Source of the DNA: Aquimarina sp. RZ0
GTDB lineage: Bacteria; Bacteroidota; Bacteroidia; Flavobacteriales; Flavobacteriaceae
DNA: 64,000 bases
Direction: 5' to 3'
NCBI RefSeq assembly: GCF_008370685.1
Contig: NZ_VTZU01000007.1
Location: 62,001 to 126,000 of the forward strand
Position numbers and translations under genes: made by a program. Of this stretch, positions 27,832 through 37,529 are shown piece after piece (position 1 is the stretch's first letter; each line of letters opens with the position of its first letter). The notes under the pieces are model-generated. The model saw nothing but the letters and a program-made list of their open reading frames with translations. It was not told where the DNA came from and did not search any database.

Positions 27832-28950
27832 ATGAAAGATCAGAAGTTATTAATTCCTTTTTTGGATCTTTATAAAATAAACAAACCTTATCATGAAAAA
27901 CTTAAAAGTTGTTTTTCTGATTTTTTAGAATCAGGGATATATATAAGAGGGAGGGGTGTAGAAAAGTTTGAGCAAGATTTTTCTCAGTTTTGTGGTAGTC
28001 GATATTGTGTGGGTGTTGGGAATGGGTTAGATGCACTTACATTAATTTTGAGAGCTTATATTGAGTTGGGTAAAATTCGTGTTGGTGATGAAGTAATTGT
28101 CGCTGCGAATACTTTTATAGCAACGATACTATCGGTTAAGCATGCAGGTTTGAAACCTGTACTTGTAGAGCCTGATGAAGAAACCTTTACTATAGACGTT
28201 GATTGTATTAGAGAATCTATTTCAGAAAAAACCAAAGTAATCCTTCCTACACACCTCTATGGGCAATTATCACCAGTAAAAGATATTAATAAGCTGGCCA
28301 AAAATAATGACTTGTTAGTCGTTGGGGATGCCGCACAAGCGCATGGAGCAAGGGATGTAAATGGAAACATCTCCGGGAACTTATATGATGCCTCTTCATT
28401 TAGTTTTTATCCAGTTAAAAACCTGGGAGCATTTGGGGATGCAGGAGCGATTACAACGAATGATAAAAAGCTGTCAGAGGTAATAAGAAGTTTAAGTAAT
28501 TATGGCTCGTCAGTAAAATATAGAAGCGATTATTTTGGAGTAAACTCAAGGCTAGATGAATTACAAGCAGTTTTTTTGAGAGAGAAGCTTAAAAATATAA
28601 GACGAGATAATCAAAGAAGAAGAGAAATTGCACATCAGTATCTTACAGAAATTAAAAATAATAAAATAAAATTACCATTTTGGGATGGTACAGACAATCA
28701 TGTATTCCATCTTTTTGTAGTTAGAGTAAAGAATCGAGAACAATTTTGTAGGTATTTAGAAAAATCAGGAATTGGCTATTTAATTCACTACCCAATTCCC
28801 CCGCATAAACAAAAAGCATTACCAGAATTTTTTCATCTATCTTTTCCTATTACTGAAAAAATTCATGAAGAAGTAGTTAGTATTCCTTTACATATAGGAT
28901 TAGAAGATGCTGAAGTAAGACAGATAATAAAAACCTTAAATCTATATTAA
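27832..28950 (+). CDS. DegT/DnrJ/EryC1/StrS sugar aminotransferase (FdtB-like)
   Basis: This PLP-dependent transaminase converts a dTDP-3-keto-deoxyhexose into the 3-amino sugar. I prefer the ATG at 27832 over the TTG two codons upstream. Motifs: PFLDLYKIN, GRGVEKFEQDFSQFCGSRYCVGVGNGLDAL, VIVAANTFIAT, LPTHLYGQLSP, GDAAQAHGA, SFYPVKNLGAFGDAGAI with the PLP lysine near residue 196, and the C-terminal YLIHYPIPPHKQ. Co-occurrence with the FdtA homologue four genes on points to a 3-amino-3,6-dideoxyhexose (Fuc3N or Qui3N type). The first gene of the plus-strand operon; the flippase starts four bases later. Confidence 0.88.
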   Translation: MKDQKLLIPFLDLYKINKPYHEKLKSCFSDFLESGIYIRGRGVEKFEQDFSQFCGSRYCVGVGNGLDALTLILRAYIELGKIRVGDEVIVAANTFIATILSVKHAGLKPVLVEPDEETFTIDVDCIRESISEKTKVILPTHLYGQLSPVKDINKLAKNNDLLVVGDAAQAHGARDVNGNISGNLYDASSFSFYPVKNLGAFGDAGAITTNDKKLSEVIRSLSNYGSSVKYRSDYFGVNSRLDELQAVFLREKLKNIRRDNQRRREIAHQYLTEIKNNKIKLPFWDGTDNHVFHLFVVRVKNREQFCRYLEKSGIGYLIHYPIPPHKQKALPEFFHLSFPITEKIHEEVVSIPLHIGLEDAEVRQIIKTLNLY

Positions 28951-28954
28951 TCAG

Positions 28955-30259
28955 GTGAGTTCATACTTTGATAAAGTAAAAAACAATGTTTTAATAAAGA
29001 TTAGCTCTATAAATGCAGTTAGTGTTTTGGTTGTATCGGTCACCGCGTTAATAAGTTCTAAAGTAATAGCTGTTTTTTTGGGAGCAGAAGGAATGGCTTT
29101 AATAGGAAATCTTAGAAATTTATTGACAGCTATTCAATCGATTGCTACTTTGGGTCTGTATAATGGAGTTGTAAAATATATCGCAGAGCATAAGGATAAT
29201 AAAGAAGAGTTGATAGCCATGTTATCTACATCTTATTACATCTGTTTTGTGGTTACCATGTGTATATCTGGCTGGTTATATTTTGACCCTGTATTTTGGA
29301 ATAATATGATTTTTGGCAAACAACATGATTTTAGTTTTGTTTTTGAAGCCATGGCACTTGCATTACCATTTTATGCAGCAAATATATTGTGTTTGGCTAT
29401 TATTAATGGATTTTCAAAATATAAAGTATATGTACTGATTAATATAACAGGAAGTATTTTAGGTTTATTGATTACAGTGTTACTAATATGGGAGTTTAGA
29501 TTAGAAGGAGCTTTTTTTGCAATAATCCTGAACCCCGCAATATCTTTATTGATTACGCTGGTAATTATTATGAATCAAAAGAATTTTGCAAAGCTACTTT
29601 TAGCCAATAGAATTTCTTTAAAGTATAGTAAACGGTTAAGTACATATGCGATCATGGCGCTAACCTCTGCTATAGTTTTACCCGCTATCCTGATAAAAAT
29701 AAGGAATTTTATAATTAGTAATGAAGGAGTTAATGAAGCTGGATATTGGGAAGCGATGCAAAGAATTAGTAACCAATATATGGTTTTTGTAACTACACTT
29801 CTCACATTGTACTTACTGCCAAAATTAGCAGGGATTAAAAACAGTAAAGATTTTAAATTAGAAGTATTGAATTTTTATAAAATCATTTTACCAATATTCT
29901 TAGTTGGATTTTTATTAATTTACTTTTTAAGAAATATTATTATTAGCGTATTATTCTCAGATAGTTTTGTATCGATGGAGCCTCTTTTTTTATGGCAGTT
30001 ACTAGGAGATTTTTTTAAAATAGCTTCATTAGTTATTGCGTATCAATTTTTAGCTAAAAGAATGTTTTGGCATTATATTATTACAGAAATTATTTCGTTT
30101 ACTTTTATATATTTTGTTAGTATGTATTTCATAAAAGAATATGGTTTTGTAGGTGCTTCTATGGCTTATTTTTTTAATTATTTTTTTTATTTCTTAGTAC
30201 TAATTTTTGTGTTCAGAAAATCATTTTTTGGACCTGATAGAATTATAGAATCAAGTTGA
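28955..30259 (+). CDS. Wzx-type polysaccharide flippase
   Basis: The 434-residue protein has about twelve transmembrane helices, consistent with the Wzx/MATE-like MOP flippases that move undecaprenyl-linked repeat units across the inner membrane. The N-terminus (LIKISSINAVSVLVVSVTALISSKVIAVFLGAEGMALIGNLRN) is typical of flavobacterial O-antigen translocases. It starts with GTG four bases after the aminotransferase stop and overlaps the next gene through TTGA. Confidence 0.88.
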   Translation: MSSYFDKVKNNVLIKISSINAVSVLVVSVTALISSKVIAVFLGAEGMALIGNLRNLLTAIQSIATLGLYNGVVKYIAEHKDNKEELIAMLSTSYYICFVVTMCISGWLYFDPVFWNNMIFGKQHDFSFVFEAMALALPFYAANILCLAIINGFSKYKVYVLINITGSILGLLITVLLIWEFRLEGAFFAIILNPAISLLITLVIIMNQKNFAKLLLANRISLKYSKRLSTYAIMALTSAIVLPAILIKIRNFIISNEGVNEAGYWEAMQRISNQYMVFVTTLLTLYLLPKLAGIKNSKDFKLEVLNFYKIILPIFLVGFLLIYFLRNIIISVLFSDSFVSMEPLFLWQLLGDFFKIASLVIAYQFLAKRMFWHYIITEIISFTFIYFVSMYFIKEYGFVGASMAYFFNYFFYFLVLIFVFRKSFFGPDRIIESS

Positions 30260-31365
30260 AGCAAAAAATAAAAATAAAAATTTGTTTGGTTGTATCTTCA
30301 TTAGGAGTTGGAGGAGCGGAGAGATCTAGTGCTATTTTATCCAGAATGCTAGAAGATACAGGCTATGAGGTTACTATTATCAGTATTCTTAATAAAATAT
30401 CTTATGCCTATAAAGGAAACTTAATTAATCTGGAAGCTTTAACAGATACATATAGAGGACTACACAAACGAATACGCAAGTTTGTTATATGTCAAAACTT
30501 GATTAAAAAAGAGAATTTTGATTATATAATTGATGCCAGATCGAGACCTGATTGGTTAAGACAATGGTTTATTAATTTTTTTATATATCAAAAGACACCG
30601 GTTGTTTTTGTAATACATAATTATAAATTAGAAGATTATTTTCCTGAAAACAAATTTTTAGCAAGATGTTTATATAGCAAAGCCTATCAAATGGTGGGGG
30701 TTTCTAATGATTCTGTAACTCATTTTAAGGATAGATATAAACTGGAAAAAGGCATTTGCATTTATAATGCTTTTGATAAAGAATATTTGGATGAACTCTC
30801 AAAAATTAAAACAGATGATATATCGCCAGATACATATGTTTTAATTTATGGCAGGATTGTAGATGAATCCAAAAACTATAGTTTTTTAATCCATGCATAT
30901 TTCAAATCAAGATTGATTAAAAATGGAGTAAAGTTATATATATTAGGAGATGGTCAGGATAAAGATATGATCCAGAGTTTGGTAAAAGAATATGGGATAG
31001 AAGATTTTGTTATTTTCAAGAAATTCTCTCAAAACCCTTTTCCCTATGTAAAAAATGCTTTGTTTACAACACTAACGAGTAATTATGAAGGCTTTCCAAT
31101 GGTTTTAATAGAATCTTTGGCAATGGGTACACCAGTGGTGTCTGTAGATTGTAAGTCAGGGCCTTCAGAGGTAATTGAAACAGGAAAGAATGGTGTTTTA
31201 GTACCATTCCAGAATGAAAATGCATATATTGAAGCCTTAAATAGAATGGTAGAAGATCAGGATTTTTATAAAATGTGTAAGCAAGGAACCAAATCGAGTG
31301 TTTCAAAATTTAAAATAGAAAATATAACCCCACAATGGCAAGCAATACTTCCCCCCAGAGGATAG
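30256..31365 (+). CDS. Glycosyltransferase, GT4 family
   Basis: The 369-residue protein starts at a TTG that overlaps the flippase stop (TTGA), so translation is coupled. It has the GT4 pattern: CLVVSSLGVGGAERSSAIL at the acceptor side and LIYGRIVDESKNYSFLIHA, LYILGDGQDKDMI, FVIFKKFSQNPFPYVKNA, SNYEGFPMVLIESLAMGTPVVSVDCKSGPSEVI at the donor side (EGFPMVLIE carries the EX7E glutamates). It probably adds one sugar of the repeat unit; linkage and donor are unknown. It overlaps the FdtA gene by 31 bases. Confidence 0.9.
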   Translation: MKQKIKIKICLVVSSLGVGGAERSSAILSRMLEDTGYEVTIISILNKISYAYKGNLINLEALTDTYRGLHKRIRKFVICQNLIKKENFDYIIDARSRPDWLRQWFINFFIYQKTPVVFVIHNYKLEDYFPENKFLARCLYSKAYQMVGVSNDSVTHFKDRYKLEKGICIYNAFDKEYLDELSKIKTDDISPDTYVLIYGRIVDESKNYSFLIHAYFKSRLIKNGVKLYILGDGQDKDMIQSLVKEYGIEDFVIFKKFSQNPFPYVKNALFTTLTSNYEGFPMVLIESLAMGTPVVSVDCKSGPSEVIETGKNGVLVPFQNENAYIEALNRMVEDQDFYKMCKQGTKSSVSKFKIENITPQWQAILPPRG

Positions 31366-31778
31366 AGATTATAAATACTGTTAAAGATTGTAGAATTATA
31401 GAGATTCCAAAAATTATGGATCCGCGAGGCAATATTGCAGTGATAGAGAAAGATGTTATTCCTTTTGAAACTAAAAGAGTCTACTATTTGTATGATGTTC
31501 CTAGTGATGCATGTAGAGGTGGGCATGCACATATAAACCTTTACCAATTTTTAATTGCGCTAAGTGGCAGTTTTGATGTGTTATTAAACGATGGGTATAA
31601 TAAAAAAAATATAACGCTCAATAAGCCTAATAAAGGATTATTGATTAAACCTGGTATTTGGAGAGAATTAGAAAATTTCTCTTCTGGATCTGTTTGTTTA
31701 GTACTAGCTTCAGAAGTTTTTGAAGAAAAAGATTATATTAGAGATTTTGATAGTTTTAAATTATTCAAAACTAGATAA
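31335..31778 (+). CDS. dTDP-sugar 3,4-ketoisomerase (FdtA/WxcM-like cupin)
   Basis: FdtA-type enzymes isomerise dTDP-4-keto-6-deoxyglucose to its 3-keto form, which the neighbouring transaminase can aminate. The 147-residue protein has the cupin core: IMDPRGNIAVIE, VYYLYDVPSDACRGGHAHINLYQFLIALSGSFDVLLNDG, GLLIKPGIWRELENFSSGSVCLVLASEVF. The catalytic-type RGGHAH motif is intact. The start at 31335 lies inside the preceding gene; the first ten residues do not resemble the family, so true initiation may be slightly downstream at a weak start. Confidence 0.88.
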   Translation: MASNTSPQRIEIINTVKDCRIIEIPKIMDPRGNIAVIEKDVIPFETKRVYYLYDVPSDACRGGHAHINLYQFLIALSGSFDVLLNDGYNKKNITLNKPNKGLLIKPGIWRELENFSSGSVCLVLASEVFEEKDYIRDFDSFKLFKTR

Positions 31779-32735
31779 TTTAAAACCAGCCATAAGAATA
31801 AGCTTGTTTTGAATTGTCTTAAAAGATATTAAGAGCGTTCTGGGGAGCCATAATAGTATTTTTTGTTTTGTATTTAAGTTTTTATAATTAATCTCAGTAC
31901 GATAATTTTTTGCTGTACGATAATCTCCCGCAATTTTATAAAGAATAGATATGGCGTATCTATTTTGGTCAAGATATTTTTTAAGACTTTGATTTATTTT
32001 TTCTTCTTTTTTGAATTTATTAAAATCTAAAAAACGTCTTTTAAGAGTGTTTGTATTTGAAATTCTATTAGTAGCATCCAAATTATATGTTGCGGTTATG
32101 AAGGTGGCGAGTGCTACCTCAAAATGAAGGGCAATTCTTATCCAGAGATCGGTGTCTTCTCCAGCTCCATGAGTAATAGTATTGTCAAACAATCCAATAG
32201 AATCAAAGATTTTGATAGGTATAGCACAGGCAGAAGTCCAGACGATCTGGTCTATCGTATTTGAATCAAAAAAATCATCAACAATTAAAAAGTCTTCACC
32301 TTTAGCGTCAATGTTTCTGAAATTAGCAGGAAATGTAGATTTAGAATTATATCTTTTTTCGTACGAAGTTGAATATAATCCAGCCTCAGGAAATTTTAGA
32401 TATAATTGAAACAATACTTCCAGATGGTTAGGATACCAATAGTCATCTGCATCCAAAAAGGCAATGAACTTTCCGGTAGCTTTTTTTATGCCTAGATTCC
32501 TGGCATCAGCAACGCCTGAATTCTCTCTGTAAAAGTATTTTATTCTGGAATCTTTAAAATTTAATACAATGTCTTCGCTATTATCCGTAGAGCCATCATT
32601 AATAATTACTATTTCAAAATCTTCATAACTTTGTTCAAGGACTGATTTTAATGTTTTGCAAACACTACACTCTTTATTATATAGTGGTATGATGACAGAA
32701 AAAAATGGCACTATTTCTTGTTTTTTTTTAAGCAA
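31761..32735 (-). CDS. Glycosyltransferase family 2
   Basis: The 324-residue protein is a GT-A enzyme: FFSVIIPLYNKECSVCKTLKSVLEQSYEDFEIVIINDGSTDNS, SGVADARNLGIKKATGKFIAFLDADDYWYPNHL with the DxD-type DAD, and GAGEDTDLWIRIA as the later acidic motif. It lies on the minus strand, overlaps the upstream GT2 gene by 25 bases and the tail of fdtA on the opposite strand by 18 bases. Substrate unknown. Confidence 0.92.
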   Translation of the reverse strand: MLKKKQEIVPFFSVIIPLYNKECSVCKTLKSVLEQSYEDFEIVIINDGSTDNSEDIVLNFKDSRIKYFYRENSGVADARNLGIKKATGKFIAFLDADDYWYPNHLEVLFQLYLKFPEAGLYSTSYEKRYNSKSTFPANFRNIDAKGEDFLIVDDFFDSNTIDQIVWTSACAIPIKIFDSIGLFDNTITHGAGEDTDLWIRIALHFEVALATFITATYNLDATNRISNTNTLKRRFLDFNKFKKEEKINQSLKKYLDQNRYAISILYKIAGDYRTAKNYRTEINYKNLNTKQKILLWLPRTLLISFKTIQNKLILMAGFKLSSFE

Positions 32736-33589
32736 AAGTAACCTAAACGATAGAAATCATAGCATAAAATTAACGGATAAGAAGAATTTAAGTTTTTTTT
32801 GAGCAGATTCCGGGTTTTTTTAAAAACAAAAAAAACAACTTTATCCAGCCCGATTTTATTTATTTTATAATAAATGTCAGAAACTTTATACCTGTTTTTA
32901 GGTAATTTTTTTGTATTTATTAATTCAATTAAATTTTCGATAGCGCATTCTGTTTTTTTTATAAAGGCAGTTGCATCATCCCGAGCATCATGGATTACTG
33001 GATTATCTATATGATGAATTGTAATTCCCTTATTGTAAATAGTGTCAAAAAAAATAACATCTTCACATCCATACTTTTTTAAAGATTCATCAAATTTGTT
33101 TACTTCAAAAACTTCTTTCTGGATTAAAAAATTAGAAGAACAGATAACAGCGTGTTTTTTAGAATGATTTACAGGTGTTGATTCTCTTTTTTTTGTATAC
33201 ATCCATCTTAATTTAAATGGTTTTTTCGGAGGTTTTTTCAAGCAGGTCATACCACCTGTCACGACTGGATGTTGTATGTTGTCCAGATAAGATTGAATAA
33301 ATTTTCTGTTTTCAGGAAATGTTCCGGAATCTATAAAGAGTAAGGTGTTGTAGGTAGCTTCTGATGCTAATAAGTTTCTTATGGCACTCCTTCCTATATT
33401 TTGGTCTAAACTATTAAATTTGCAATAAGATAAGTTATTAATAGCATTATTTTGATCGATATAGGTATGTGACCCATCATCAAAAACTATTATTTCGAAA
33501 TTAATACTGCAAGATAATGCTTGACGATGTATTTCCTTAATTAGGGGGAATGCATTATAATTATAAACTGGGATTAAAATTGATAACAT
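32711..33589 (-). CDS. Glycosyltransferase family 2
   Basis: The 292-residue protein has MLSILIPVYNYNAFPLIKEI, FEIIVFDDGSHTY, NIGRSAIRNLLASEATYNTLLFIDSGTFP in the place of the usual DxD region, and a late YGCEDVIFFDTIYNKG motif. The acidic metal-binding motif is reduced to DSG, so metal binding may be unusual. It forms a two-gene minus-strand unit with the next GT2 gene and is divergent from the oxygenase gene. Confidence 0.88.
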   Translation of the reverse strand: MLSILIPVYNYNAFPLIKEIHRQALSCSINFEIIVFDDGSHTYIDQNNAINNLSYCKFNSLDQNIGRSAIRNLLASEATYNTLLFIDSGTFPENRKFIQSYLDNIQHPVVTGGMTCLKKPPKKPFKLRWMYTKKRESTPVNHSKKHAVICSSNFLIQKEVFEVNKFDESLKKYGCEDVIFFDTIYNKGITIHHIDNPVIHDARDDATAFIKKTECAIENLIELINTKKLPKNRYKVSDIYYKINKIGLDKVVFFVFKKTRNLLKKNLNSSYPLILCYDFYRLGYFCLKKNKK

Positions 33590-33648
33590 TAATATATGTT
33601 TTACTAAAAGTTTATAATTATTTTTAGGACAAAATTGTAAATGAATAC

Positions 33649-34479
33649 ATGGATAGCTTAGATAGAAACGAAATTGCCAATTTAATTCTTGTAAGGCTCA
33701 AAGATAATAAAGATGTTTTAAAAAAACATTTTGATGCCACAAGCCATGGTATTGGGTATTTTTATCTAGATGATTTACTACCAGAAAAATTAGCAGAAGA
33801 GATATTTTGTAATTTTCCTTTAGTGTCAGATGTGCAGGTTAAAAAAAGTATCAGAGAATATAAGTATGTAGCAGCTCAGATGAATAAGTATCATCCGCTA
33901 TTAGAAGAAGTAATATATGCATTTCAGGATAGTAGCGTTGTCCAGATAATTGCAGAGATATGTAATTATAAAGGAATTCAGCCTGATGAGAATCTATATG
34001 CAGGAGGACTGTCAATGATGGGAAAAGGAAACTATCTAAATCCTCATCTGGATAATTCTCATGATAAAGATATCAAGCTTTGGCGTGTTCTTAATCTTTT
34101 GTATTACGTTACACCCAGCTGGGATCCTAAAGATGGAGGAAATTTAGAAGTCTGGCCTAACGGATTAAAAAATAATCCAGTTACAATAGATGCAAAGTAT
34201 AATAGATTAGTAGTTATGGCAACTCATAAAAAGTCCTGGCATTCAGTTAGCAAAGTAACTGTTGATGCTGTACGATGTTGTGTGTCTAATTATTACTTTT
34301 CTAGTCAATCTATAGATTCAGAAAAATCATTCCATGTAACTACTTTTAGAGGAAGACCTGATCAATATTTTAGAGATAAGGTTCTAAAATTAGATTCATT
34401 TTTGAGAATGGGGGTTAGAAAACTATTCAAAAAAGGAATTAGAGAGAACCCTCACGTGTATAAAAAAGATAAATTATAA
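33649..34479 (+). CDS. 2-oxoglutarate/Fe(II)-dependent oxygenase
   Basis: The 276-residue protein shows the 2OG-Fe(II) facial triad: HLD in YLNPHLDNSHDKD (near residues 130-140), and a distal histidine in SWHSVSKV (near 202) followed by an Arg (VRCCVSNYYFS). The region GGNLEVWPNG between them is typical of the prolyl-4-hydroxylase-like family. In a surface-polysaccharide locus it may hydroxylate a sugar, amino-acyl substituent or carrier; that is inference. It is monocistronic. Confidence 0.85.
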   Translation: MDSLDRNEIANLILVRLKDNKDVLKKHFDATSHGIGYFYLDDLLPEKLAEEIFCNFPLVSDVQVKKSIREYKYVAAQMNKYHPLLEEVIYAFQDSSVVQIIAEICNYKGIQPDENLYAGGLSMMGKGNYLNPHLDNSHDKDIKLWRVLNLLYYVTPSWDPKDGGNLEVWPNGLKNNPVTIDAKYNRLVVMATHKKSWHSVSKVTVDAVRCCVSNYYFSSQSIDSEKSFHVTTFRGRPDQYFRDKVLKLDSFLRMGVRKLFKKGIRENPHVYKKDKL

Positions 34480-34546
34480 ATACAAGACAGCTTTATATAG
34501 TACTTATGAACAATAGGAAAAAAGCTATATCTTCCTTGAAAAAAAA

Positions 34547-35288
34547 TTATTTAATAACTTCAATAATGGCTTCTGTTGCTTTTAATCCATAAATATCATT
34601 CTTGTCATTATTACTAAATTCCCTGATTTTTATTTTAGCAAAATTAGTAGCTTCTAGTCTTTTTTTCAGATCATGTGCAGAATAGATTCTACAGTGATCC
34701 TCTTGTCCAAAATGTTTTAATCGATCTTCAGGAGAAGTTATTGTATCATTCTCATAGGTTTGACCATCTTTGAAAGGAGTTTGAATCAAGATCGTTCCAT
34801 TAGTTTTTAATACCCTATACAGTTCCTGGATTGCCAGCTTGTCATTTTGGATACGTTCTAAAATATGATAACAAATAATAAAGTCAAAAAAATTATCTTC
34901 TACAGGGATTTTTGTAATATCATAGTGATGATCCGCGATAAATTCATTTTCAAAATCACTGCTGTAATATTGTAGTCCTTTTTTTTGCTTTAATCTTCTA
35001 TATAAACATCTTGATGGAGAAAAATGGAGTACTTTATTACTCAGTTTATACTCATTGCTGAGTAAATTATATAGGCGTCTTGTTCTGGATAAACTACCAC
35101 AAAACGGACAAAGTTTTTCTTCAGTAGAAGTTACAACGAATCGTCGTAATTGATGATTGTAAATATTGCACTGGTGCTTTTTCCCGAGATAAAATATTCC
35201 ATATCCAAGTCTTATAGACTCTTCATATGTGTATAAAATATGCTTAGGAACTATTTTTTAAAGTATTTTTTATCGATGTATAGTACAT
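34547..35288 (-). pseudogene. Class I SAM methyltransferase with an N-terminal frameshift
   Basis: A single frame from about 35260 to 34547 encodes a methyltransferase: a Cys-rich N-terminal part (CNIYNHQLRRF, LCPFCGSLSRTRRLYNLL), LHFSPSRCLYRRLK, SSDFENEF, ITKIPVEDNFFDFIICYHILERI and ELYRVLKTNGTILIQTPF. That frame has no ATG, GTG or TTG at its head; the plausible ATG at 35286-35288 (MYYTSIKNTLK) is in another frame, and removing one base from the six-T run at 35254-35259 would join them. The ATG lies two bases after the ftsE stop, so it was probably co-transcribed with ftsE. The first zinc-knuckle has CNIY instead of the usual CxxC. It may be a decayed gene, a sequencing error or use a rare start. 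Confidence 0.75.
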
Positions 35289-35290
35289 AA

Positions 35291-35974
35291 TTACCCTTTT
35301 CGTTGCACCACCTCAAAAACCTTACTGCCTTCACATTTTAGTGTTTTTGAAGGATATTTTAGCAACAATGCATAATCATGGGTAGCCATTAAAATCGTAT
35401 TTCCATTTTTATTAATATCCCGTAATACCTCCATGACTTCTACAGAGGTTTGAGGATCTAGATTTCCTGTGGGTTCATCTGCAAGAATTAATTCTGGGTC
35501 ATTCAGCAATGCGCGGGCAATAGCAATGCGTTGTTGTTCTCCTCCGGATAGTTGGTAAGGAAACTTAATTCCTTTAGTTTTCATGCCTACTTTGTCCAGA
35601 ACATTATCAATTTTGCTATCCATAGCTTTTTGATCTGTCCAGCCAGTAGCTTTGAGTACAAATACTAAATTATCTTTTACAGTTCTGTCATTAAGTAATT
35701 TAAAATCTTGAAAAACGATACCTAATTTTCTTCTCAAAAACGGAATTTGATTTTCTTTCAGGGTACTTAGATCAAAATCTACAATGCTGCCTTCGCCTTT
35801 TTGTAAAGGGATGTCACCATATAATGTTTTCATAAAACTACTTTTACCAGTACCTGTTTTTCCTATTAGGTATACAAAATCTCCTTTGGTAACTTCTACG
35901 TTAACATCAGATAGAATTAAACTTTCTCTTTGATAAATGGAAGCATTTTTAAGGCTAAGAACCAGATCGGACAT
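35291..35974 (-). CDS. ftsE: Cell-division ATP-binding protein FtsE
   Basis: The 227-residue ABC ATPase has the Walker A sequence GKTGTGKSS, followed by FMKTLYGD that is typical of flavobacterial FtsE, the Q-loop FQDFKLL, the signature LSGGEQQR, Walker [10 protein letters not shown] and the switch histidine in MATHDYALL. FtsE works with FtsX to control peptidoglycan hydrolases at the division site. No ftsX is adjacent, which is common in this group. It is divergent from the MBOAT gene and precedes the damaged methyltransferase. Confidence 0.92.
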   Translation of the reverse strand: MSDLVLSLKNASIYQRESLILSDVNVEVTKGDFVYLIGKTGTGKSSFMKTLYGDIPLQKGEGSIVDFDLSTLKENQIPFLRRKLGIVFQDFKLLNDRTVKDNLVFVLKATGWTDQKAMDSKIDNVLDKVGMKTKGIKFPYQLSGGEQQRIAIARALLNDPELILADEPTGNLDPQTSVEVMEVLRDINKNGNTILMATHDYALLLKYPSKTLKCEGSKVFEVVQRKG

Positions 35975-36104
35975 AATGTGAAAATCAGAATTTGTTAATT
36001 TTAGTAAAAGTAAAAAGTTTACTCAAATATGTATTTATTAAAATTGTTTTTTTATCTACGTTGATTTTGAGTATTTTTCCAGCGAATTTATATGACTATA
36101 CATT

Positions 36105-37526
36105 TTGCAATTTAACACTGTCGATTTTGCTGTATTTTTCCCAATTGTATTTGTACTTTATTGGTTTGTCTTTAATAAGTCTGTAAAAATTCAAAATGTT
36201 TTTTTGATAGCAATCAGTTATCTGTTTTATTCATTTTGGGATTGGCGTTTTTTATCATTAATTTTTCTAAGCTCTGTAATAGATTTTTTGGTTGCTAAAT
36301 CGCTGAAAACAGCTACAGCTCCAATAAGAAAATTGTTATTAGGGATTAGCTTGTTTTTTAATTTAGGAATACTTTTTTTGTTTAAATACTTTAACTTTTT
36401 TATAGAAACGTTTACAGAATCCTTTTTGTTATTAGGAAAACCTATTACTTCTAATTCATTAGAGCTGGTTTTACCTGTGGGGATTAGTTTTTATACTTTT
36501 CAGACATTGAGTTATACGATCGATGTGTACAGAAAGAGGATAAAAGTGACAGACGATATTTTTTCTTTTTTTGCTTTCGTTTCCTTTTTTCCTCAACTAG
36601 TTGCGGGTCCTATTGAGCGGGCATCCAATTTGATTCCTCAGTTTCAGAAACGCAGATTTTTTGAGTATTCTAAAAGTGTTGATGGTTTACGCCTGATTCT
36701 CGGGGGGCTATTTAAGAAAATGGTAATCGCAGATAATTGTGCCTTGATCGTTAATAACTTATTCGAAAATTACAATGATTTCAATGGGAGTACATTACTA
36801 TGTGGTGCTATATTTTTTGGTTTTCAGATTTATGGAGATTTTTCTGGCTATTCTGATATTGCAATAGGTACATCCAGATTGTTAGGTTTTGATTTAATGA
36901 AGAATTTTAATTTCCCATATCTATCAAAGAATTTGATCGAATTTTGGAGACGTTGGCATATTTCACTTTCTACCTGGTTTAAAGATTATGTGTACATCAC
37001 TCTGGGAGGAAATCGAGTATCAGAAGTTAGATTGGTTTTTAATATTTTGATTGTTTTTTTAGTAAGTGGTTTATGGCACGGGGCGAATCTGACCTTTGTG
37101 TTCTGGGGGTTACTTCACGGAGTCGTATTGGTTTTTACTGTTTTTATAAATAAATATACAAATGCAGAAGAGTTCTTCAAAAAGCAACATCATATATTTG
37201 TTGATCTTGTTAGAATGGGAACTACTTTTTTTATTGTTACCGTCGCCTGGATTTTTTTCAGAGCAGAAACAATTACAGAAGCTTTTAAGTATATAGATAG
37301 GATTTTTTCTAATTCGTTATTTACCATGCCGCAAGGAAACAAATGGTTTTTATTGTTTTTGATAGGATATATGGGTATTGAATGGCTTCAGAAAAAGAAT
37401 GAACATCTTTTGGATATTAGCGATATTTCATCAAAGAAAATTCGATATCTTATTTATTACACCACTACATTTTTGGTGTTTTATTACGGAGGGGATTTAC
37501 AAACATTTATTTATTTTCAATTTTAA
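36105..37526 (+). CDS. MBOAT family O-acyltransferase (AlgI-like)
   Basis: The 473-residue protein begins with TTG (MQFNTVDFAVFFPIVFVLYW, the usual N-terminus of this group). It has about ten transmembrane helices and the MBOAT marks LLGISLFFNLGILFLFKYFNFF, LPVGISFYTFQTLSYTIDVYRKRI, FVSFFPQLVAGPIERA, FNFPYLSKNLIEFWRRWHISLSTWFKDYVYITLGGNR and SGLWHGANLTFVFWGLLHG, the last containing the presumed catalytic histidine. These proteins move acyl groups across the membrane for O-acetylation of polysaccharide. The SGNH gene three bases downstream is its natural partner. Confidence 0.93.
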   Translation: MQFNTVDFAVFFPIVFVLYWFVFNKSVKIQNVFLIAISYLFYSFWDWRFLSLIFLSSVIDFLVAKSLKTATAPIRKLLLGISLFFNLGILFLFKYFNFFIETFTESFLLLGKPITSNSLELVLPVGISFYTFQTLSYTIDVYRKRIKVTDDIFSFFAFVSFFPQLVAGPIERASNLIPQFQKRRFFEYSKSVDGLRLILGGLFKKMVIADNCALIVNNLFENYNDFNGSTLLCGAIFFGFQIYGDFSGYSDIAIGTSRLLGFDLMKNFNFPYLSKNLIEFWRRWHISLSTWFKDYVYITLGGNRVSEVRLVFNILIVFLVSGLWHGANLTFVFWGLLHGVVLVFTVFINKYTNAEEFFKKQHHIFVDLVRMGTTFFIVTVAWIFFRAETITEAFKYIDRIFSNSLFTMPQGNKWFLLFLIGYMGIEWLQKKNEHLLDISDISSKKIRYLIYYTTTFLVFYYGGDLQTFIYFQF

Positions 37527-37529
37527 AGG

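Noticed and set aside
35992..36186. 64-codon plus-strand frame before the MBOAT gene
   Set aside because: It overlaps the well-defined N-terminus of the MBOAT protein in another frame and has no features beyond hydrophobic AT-rich codons.
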